This document shows positions 38,870 to 43,737 of a stretch of DNA of 43,737 nt, one piece after another (position 1 is the first letter of the stretch; every line of letters begins with the position of its first letter). Source of the DNA: a virus; the IMG/VR virus record IMGVR_UViG_3300044712_000062, positions 1 through 43,737 of that record; one strand, 5' to 3'. Position numbers and translations under genes: made by a program. A model generated the notes under the pieces. It was given only the letters and a program-made list of their open reading frames with translations. It ran no database searches and was not told where the DNA came from.

Positions 38870-41361
38870 TCATCCCCCTTTTTATTGGGTTGTTGTACCT
38901 TCTGGCGATTTTGTGCAGCCATCTGGGCCCTGTCTCTAGCAATATCTTTACCGATACGTAAACCTTCTATTTGGTTGCGTGAGGCAAGTTCTTCCTTATC
39001 CTTAGCAACCTTGGCACCAACCTGCATGCCAGCGATTTCTTTCTGAGCTGCAATACGCTCTTTCTCAACTTCAATCTGGTCGGCCTTAGCGGCTCCATCC
39101 ATGATGTCTTTCTGCTGCTTGCGTGCAAGCTCGGCCTTCTTAATAGCCAACTCTTCCTGCTGCATTTGGATGAGTGGGTCTGCGGCTTGTTGAGCTGCTT
39201 GTTGAGCTTGTTGCTCTTGGACGTTTCTCTGCAACAACTGCTGAGCTGCTTGAGCAGACATCTGAGCGACTTGAGCCGCTAGCATTGGGTTCATCGGAGT
39301 AGCGTCTTCGCCTGGTTCTGGCATTGGAGGCAACGGCATACCAAGAGTAGCTTCGATTTGCTTTCTGTACTCGAAGCCTAAGTGCTCTGCAATGTGAGCT
39401 GACATCGCTGCACCAATCTGCTGAGCCAACGGGCTTGACTGAACCAACTGCATAATCTTCGGGTCCTGCATAGCAGCCATGTGGACTGCGATATGCGCCT
39501 GATGGTCCTGCTCGATAAACGCCTTCACAGGCTTCATCTTCAGAATGTTCTGGTTCTCGGACACAGGGTCTGTCGGCACCATGTCATCTTCCATCGGAAT
39601 AAGTTTGGCCGCGTTCTTGATGCCGAGGACCTCGACCATCTGACGGTGTAGGAGCGGGAGGTTATAGAGCTGAGGTGCTGATTGTGCCAACTGCAATACC
39701 GCTTGGTACTGAACAATCTTCTGCGCCATCGTTGCTGCATTAGGGTCACTGACAGGAATAACTTCGATGTCATCGTAGTCCGCTTTCTTCGCGGCGCGTG
39801 AACCTTCTTCTGGCTGGTAGTCATATTCTTCCGGTGTGTAGTCAGCAATAATGTTCTTCAACAGCTTGAACTCAACCTTCATGGCGTAGTGCACGCGAGC
39901 CTGAACGGCTGACATCACCTTGAGTGTTCTTTCCAAGATTGCTAATGTAGTACCGACTGGAGCTTGCGCACCCATGTCGCTAATCTTCGCATCACCAGCT
40001 GTAGCGAACGCACGGCCTTCTGCCACAATGTTCTGGAACAAGGTGTAGAGTACCTGACTAGGTTCCTTGTATGGTAAAGGAAGAATGTTGTCCCTGATTG
40101 AACCGCTAGGTACGTCTACATCTCTGAACTCGCCTGGGGCGATTGGTGTGTCATCGCCTTTGACTCTTAGACCCCTCGACTTAAGTCCGCCAGGTAAATT
40201 GCTAAGAGTGCCAGCATCAACGAGCTGGCGAATAATACTAGTGGCAGAACGGGCATAACCGCCAATAAGGTGAATAAGACCATAACCGTAGAAACCAAAC
40301 CCAGGAATGTACTGATAATGAACAAAATGGTTGCGCTTAAGTTTAAGAACATCTTCTTCATACCAATTTCTCCGAATGGCTAACACAGTGCCTGACTGCT
40401 TCTCAATAGTAATCACGTATGGCAAACCGATGTCGGTATCTTCGCCATCTTTCTTGTCCTCGTATCCAGGCAAGTTAAAGTTCACGTGCATCTCAAGGAT
40501 GCGGTAACGGTTGTCAGTTGTCGCACTGTAACCAGTACCTTCTGCTTTGCGTTTCTCGATGTCGTCTAGTTCACCCGTTGGCTCTGGCAAATCTACATCA
40601 CGGTAGAAGCCAGCCGCCATGAGCTTTTTCATCTCGTTCTTCGTCTTACGCATCTGATGTGTAACACGGTCCGCCGTCTCTAAGTTAGCTGCGCCGTAAG
40701 GAACAACCAAATCTTCAGCTGGGATGAACATCGCTACTTGACGGCCTAATGATGGGTCGTAGTAAACCTTCTTGAATGCTGAACCAGCCAATGGCAAGTT
40801 CCATAATAACTTCTCGTGCTCTGGGCGGTACTCGGTCATCTGCTCAGTCAACTTATAGTTCATGTCATCACGAACGCGTGTCGCTGCCTGTTCTTTCTCA
40901 CGAGTTTCTTTACCAATAATCTGTGTACGCACTGGACCCGCTGCTGGGAACGTCTCCATGATTGATTCTGATTGGAAGCGTACAACTGACTCAGTCAGCA
41001 TTGGGTGGAACACACCACATGCGCCTTCCCATGGCTCGGTCTTTTCTTCAATCTTAAGACCTAAGAGCTTCATACCTTCAACGTATGTGTCAGCCCAATC
41101 TTTACGTGCGGCGATGTCCGCATCAAACATACCAACTAAATCACTAGCAATTTCTTGTAGCTCGCTGTCATCCATGTCTTCGGCGAGGTTCTTGCCAAAC
41201 TCAGGTTCTTCTTCCTCTTGAACCATCTCAAGGATTGGCATACCGTCTATGCCGATTGATACAGACTCTGGGTCCTCAATCTCAATCTCCAACTCAGGCA
41301 TGTCTTCTGCCATCTGTTCGATACCCATTGGGGCTTGGTATAAACCTTTATCAATTGCCAT
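38866..41361 (-). CDS. Portal protein
   Basis: An 831-residue portal of the P22/T7-like superfamily. The acidic N-terminus is followed by the core (RKDWADTYVEGMKLLGLKIE, PWEGACGVFHPMLTESVVRF, WNLPLAGSAFKKVYYDP), the clip and wing region (FVHYQYIPGFGFYGYGLIHL, ARSATSIIRQLVDAGTLSNL) and a long C-terminal Gln/Lys/Ala-rich coiled coil (about 690-820) like the barrel of P22 portal. It forms the dodecameric DNA channel and the site of packaging initiation. AGGTAAATT precedes the start. The gene follows terminase and precedes the scaffold, as usual. Confidence 0.87.
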   Translation of the reverse strand: MAIDKGLYQAPMGIEQMAEDMPELEIEIEDPESVSIGIDGMPILEMVQEEEEPEFGKNLAEDMDDSELQEIASDLVGMFDADIAARKDWADTYVEGMKLLGLKIEEKTEPWEGACGVFHPMLTESVVRFQSESIMETFPAAGPVRTQIIGKETREKEQAATRVRDDMNYKLTEQMTEYRPEHEKLLWNLPLAGSAFKKVYYDPSLGRQVAMFIPAEDLVVPYGAANLETADRVTHQMRKTKNEMKKLMAAGFYRDVDLPEPTGELDDIEKRKAEGTGYSATTDNRYRILEMHVNFNLPGYEDKKDGEDTDIGLPYVITIEKQSGTVLAIRRNWYEEDVLKLKRNHFVHYQYIPGFGFYGYGLIHLIGGYARSATSIIRQLVDAGTLSNLPGGLKSRGLRVKGDDTPIAPGEFRDVDVPSGSIRDNILPLPYKEPSQVLYTLFQNIVAEGRAFATAGDAKISDMGAQAPVGTTLAILERTLKVMSAVQARVHYAMKVEFKLLKNIIADYTPEEYDYQPEEGSRAAKKADYDDIEVIPVSDPNAATMAQKIVQYQAVLQLAQSAPQLYNLPLLHRQMVEVLGIKNAAKLIPMEDDMVPTDPVSENQNILKMKPVKAFIEQDHQAHIAVHMAAMQDPKIMQLVQSSPLAQQIGAAMSAHIAEHLGFEYRKQIEATLGMPLPPMPEPGEDATPMNPMLAAQVAQMSAQAAQQLLQRNVQEQQAQQAAQQAADPLIQMQQEELAIKKAELARKQQKDIMDGAAKADQIEVEKERIAAQKEIAGMQVGAKVAKDKEELASRNQIEGLRIGKDIARDRAQMAAQNRQKVQQPNKKGDD

Positions 41362-41368
41362 AATTTAC

Positions 41369-42910
41369 CTATACGTTGTAATAGCCGGGATTGCGCTTTG
41401 ACTTAAAATATTTAATATCTTCGGGCTCATCCGTGGGGAGCCTCATGAACCCACCCTGCCTAAATCGCATCAAAGCTAAAGTCATCGAGTCTGTTAAGTC
41501 ATCATGCTCGCCCGCAGGGAACGCAGCAACTTCATCAACCAGTTCTTCAGCCCAACGTGTAGCTGGTGCCCATACTTTACCAGATGCAAATAAATCTGCA
41601 ACACTATTTAATCGACTAATCTTATCTTGGCCTTTGCCTGGGCTATACTCCGTGGCCGAAATACCCATCCTTCTGAGCTCTTGGATAAGAGGAGCTCCCG
41701 CAGCTTTTTTCTCAACAAGGAACGCATCCGGCTCGTAGTCCTGGTACATCTCGAACGCTTTTTTCTTGAGTTCCGGAAACTCCATGCGAGCCTTAAAGGC
41801 ATCGAGAAGTATGATATTCGGTAACATGTTGTCTTCCTCGTAGTACCAGACGCCCCACGTCGTACACGCCGAATAGTCGTTAACGGTCTTCTTCTCATGC
41901 GCCGTATCCCATGCCTGAATTATGAACTCGCAAGGTGGTGGGTCGTCATGCTCCCATATCTGCCACCACTCACGCTTAATAATAGCTGAGCTGTCTGACA
42001 CTGGGTCCTGCATGTACTGAGCCATCCACTTGCTGTTGGGCAACTCGTTCCGCAACACTTCCAATTCTTTTAGTGACCAGAACTCTGGCCAGAGCGGCTT
42101 GCCCGTAGGTAATATCGCTGGGAAGTCAATCACTCGCCACTCGCTACCACCACGCTGGGCTTCTGCCTTAATCACCTGCGCCGTCAAATCTCTTAGACCC
42201 CAACGCGTCATAACGATGACAATCGCACCACCTGGTTGTAGACGCTGACGTGGACCTGAGGTATACCATTCATAAGTCTTGTCGTAGATTTCGGGGTTGA
42301 ACGCGGCTAGCGCCGCCTCTTGTTCTGAGTGCGGGTCGTCAATAATGAGCAGGTCCGCGCCTTTACCTGTAACAGCGCCACCCACACCAATAGCGAAATA
42401 ATCACCACCGAAGTTAGTGTTCCAACGACCAGCAGCCTTAGAATCAGACTGAAGCTCGACAGCTGGGAATATCTTTTTGTAAACATCTGAGTCTACCAAG
42501 TTACGTACCTTACGACCGAAGCCTACAGCTAGCTCGGCCGTGTGTGATGTCTGAATGACCTTCTTTTTCGGAAACTTTCCCAGGAACCATGAGGGTAGTA
42601 GGTATGAGGCAAACTCCGACTTCGTATGACGAGGTGGCATGTTAATAATAAGGCGCTTACACTTCCCACTAGCTACATCCTCAAACGCCTCAGCCATCTG
42701 GGCGTGGTGTCTACCCGCAATAAAGTCAGGCCATACCTGCTCAACAAACGCCAAGAAGTCTGAATCGCACAACTCCCGCATTTCGCGGATTTCAATTTCT
42801 TCAACAATCGCTAATAAGTCAGCCTTCTCTTCTTTTGGCATCGCTTCGAGCATCGCATTACGCTCTGCTTCTGGCATTTTCCTAAAAGCTTCGATGAACG
42901 GGTTACTCAC
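41369..42910 (-). CDS. Terminase large subunit (ATPase-nuclease)
   Basis: A 513-residue DNA-packaging motor and nuclease, numbered from the chosen GTG start (GTGAGTAA overlaps the small-subunit stop; GGGAAG lies upstream). An in-frame ATG at 42943 would add 11 residues inside the small-subunit gene. ATPase: Walker A-like NMPPRHTKS (K97), Walker B LLIIDDPH (D191, D192), coupling motif TRW (235-237). Nuclease: D335 in QAWDTAHE, E400 in FLVEKKAAG, and D470/D471/D474 in GEHDDLTDS. The R-x-T-K-S loop lacks the usual GKT, a normal variant in this terminase group. It cuts and pumps phage DNA with the small subunit and portal. Confidence 0.93.
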   Translation of the reverse strand: MSNPFIEAFRKMPEAERNAMLEAMPKEEKADLLAIVEEIEIREMRELCDSDFLAFVEQVWPDFIAGRHHAQMAEAFEDVASGKCKRLIINMPPRHTKSEFASYLLPSWFLGKFPKKKVIQTSHTAELAVGFGRKVRNLVDSDVYKKIFPAVELQSDSKAAGRWNTNFGGDYFAIGVGGAVTGKGADLLIIDDPHSEQEAALAAFNPEIYDKTYEWYTSGPRQRLQPGGAIVIVMTRWGLRDLTAQVIKAEAQRGGSEWRVIDFPAILPTGKPLWPEFWSLKELEVLRNELPNSKWMAQYMQDPVSDSSAIIKREWWQIWEHDDPPPCEFIIQAWDTAHEKKTVNDYSACTTWGVWYYEEDNMLPNIILLDAFKARMEFPELKKKAFEMYQDYEPDAFLVEKKAAGAPLIQELRRMGISATEYSPGKGQDKISRLNSVADLFASGKVWAPATRWAEELVDEVAAFPAGEHDDLTDSMTLALMRFRQGGFMRLPTDEPEDIKYFKSKRNPGYYNV

Positions 42911-43517
42911 TAGCGTTTCTTCCCAACTCTTTGTCCAAATCAATAATCATTGCTTTGCGTTTTGCCTTGACGGGTGCCTCGACTACATCAACCGAGCCCA
43001 TGTACCTACTTAATTTCTTGGCAAGCTCTTCTTCTAGCTCAGCTGTGCTCTTCATATTGACTGAAATATCAATTTTGTCCGCAAACATACCCAAATCTGA
43101 CAATTTTCCAAGACTTTCCAGCGCTTTTAGACGGTCAGAAGCCTTTTCGCCCAGTGTATTTGGGTCAGATTCTTCAATTAGTCGTGTTTTTACGTAGGTT
43201 CGTAGCTTGATTGAGTCTTCAACCACCTGATTGTGGTACTTATCGACCAGGTTATTTAGCCACAAAGTTGTTTCGGAGTTAAAAGGTCTGCGTTGTGCAG
43301 TAGGGTGACCAGTAAATTGCTTCGCCGCCTCACGTGCAGCCCACTCAATATACTTGCGCTCTTCTGGATTTTCAGGATTTGGCGGAACTAAGCCGTTATC
43401 AAGCAAAAATGTTCGTGTACGGAAAGCAGCTTTGGCTCTTTCTTGGACGGTCTCCATCTCCTGTGGGGTCAAATCCACTGGAATCGGAATCGAAAACTCC
43501 GGCGTAACAACAATCAT
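42903..43517 (-). CDS. Terminase small subunit-like protein
   Basis: A 204-residue protein immediately upstream of the large subunit and overlapping its start. It is mostly helical (LTPQEMETVQERAKAAFRTR, KYIEWAAREAAKQFTGH), with a coiled-coil-like C-terminal half (DRLKALESLGKLSDLGMF, STAELEEELAKKLSRYMG) and a basic patch (KAKRKA). Position, size and helical make-up fit a DNA-recognition subunit, although a clear HTH cannot be pointed out. A weak AGG lies upstream of the start. It is the first gene after the late promoter. Confidence 0.72.
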   Translation of the reverse strand: MIVVTPEFSIPIPVDLTPQEMETVQERAKAAFRTRTFLLDNGLVPPNPENPEERKYIEWAAREAAKQFTGHPTAQRRPFNSETTLWLNNLVDKYHNQVVEDSIKLRTYVKTRLIEESDPNTLGEKASDRLKALESLGKLSDLGMFADKIDISVNMKSTAELEEELAKKLSRYMGSVDVVEAPVKAKRKAMIIDLDKELGRNASE

Positions 43518-43555
43518 ATTTTTGGCAACCTGAATTTAGCAAGGCGATGTGCGAA

Positions 43556-43596
43556 GTGTACACGTGTTTTGTTTTTGTGTGCAAGTGTTTTGCACA
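43556..43596 (-). promoter_or_regulatory. Cluster of palindromes in the late-operon leader
   Basis: GTGTACAC (43556-43563) overlaps ACACGTGT (43560-43567). TGTGCAA (43578-43584) and TTGCACA (43590-43596) form a 7-bp inverted repeat with a five-base gap. All lie in the untranslated leader between the late promoter and the small terminase gene; they could be operators or mRNA structure. Confidence 0.4.
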
Positions 43597-43671
43597 TATG
43601 GGGGGTTGCATCGTTTATTCACTCACCGGCACCGACGATGCGCGCGGTAGCATGGAGCTTATTCAAAAAAT

Positions 43672-43700
43672 AATATACCCCCTGGGGGTGTGGGAGTCAA
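43672..43700 (-). promoter_or_regulatory. Sigma70-like late promoter upstream of the terminase operon
   Basis: On the - strand TTGACT (43695-43700) is followed after exactly 17 bases by TATATT (43672-43677), each one mismatch from consensus. The spacer contains the palindrome CCCCCAGGGGG (43678-43688). It is about 155 bases before the small terminase start and should drive the head operon. The rest of 43518-43737 holds no gene that I can support. Confidence 0.7.
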
Positions 43701-43737
43701 GTAAAAGTAAGGGGGTGGGTTTGCTGTACTAGATAAG

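Noticed and set aside
42911-42943. ATG start for the large terminase
   Set aside because: It would lie 41 bases inside the small-subunit gene; the GTG overlapping the stop has a ribosome site and gives a natural N-terminus (MSNPFIEAF).
1-43737. tRNA genes, attachment sites, integrase, or terminal repeats
   Set aside because: No cloverleaf, no recombinase gene and no repeat shared between the two window ends was seen, so neither lysogeny nor genome ends can be claimed.

Overview
The window is one contiguous piece of a tailed double-stranded DNA phage (Caudoviricetes). It has a small terminase, a large terminase, a portal with a long coiled tail, a scaffold, a Mu GpT-like major capsid protein, P22-like or T7-like short-tail and ejection genes, a fibre cluster and a lysis cassette. 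No integrase, repressor, rRNA, tRNA or host housekeeping gene is visible, so there is no sign of lysogeny in this part. Base composition is moderately AT-rich, genes are tightly packed, and many start codons overlap the previous stop. The gene set (T7 gp13-like GNAT protein, polyvalent ejection protein, MAHFA-type small protein, small basic proteins next to the tail adaptors) resembles uncultured aquatic podovirus-like phages. The host cannot be read from the sequence. The window probably does not hold the whole genome: the first gene is cut and no DNA polymerase is present.

Layout. 1-3787 (+ strand): end of the replication region, with a truncated protein that has an SSB-like acidic tail, a small helix-turn-helix protein, a 946-residue primase-helicase and a small unknown protein. 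3788-3878: convergent junction with an inverted repeat and a rho-independent terminator. Everything else lies on the - strand and is read from 43737 down to 3879. A strong sigma70-like promoter at 43672-43700 precedes the late operon: terminase small and large subunits, portal, small protein, GroES-like protein, scaffold, conserved protein, decoration-type protein, major capsid protein, then a strong terminator (35202-35224). A structured leader (35069-35203) with a possible second promoter precedes two paralogous fibre-type proteins. Then come a beta-rich protein, small basic virion-associated proteins, the head-tail adaptors, a 10 kb fibre/adhesin cluster that includes a 2OG-Fe(II) oxygenase, a group of secreted or small proteins, the lysis cassette (coiled-coil membrane protein, holin, endolysin), the P22 gp10-like tail protein, and finally the internal virion/ejection proteins (467 aa, gp13-like, 644 aa and a 1830-aa polyvalent protein).

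How it works together. The + strand genes start DNA synthesis. The - strand late operon builds the procapsid, packages DNA, assembles a short tail with many interchangeable fibres, injects a set of ejection proteins, and lyses the host.

Most unusual region: 17187-18203, just upstream of the lysis genes. Three overlapping - strand frames are open there and each has gene-like properties. One encodes a secreted cysteine-rich protein with thrombospondin-like repeats. The second starts at a near-perfect Shine-Dalgarno/ATGA junction. The third has a strikingly C-ending codon pattern and a cysteine-rich product. This looks like overprinted genes or a programmed frameshift. A second notable pattern is a short double-glycine peptide motif, and a separate ADGC...GKTKGK motif, shared by many otherwise unrelated virion-region proteins.
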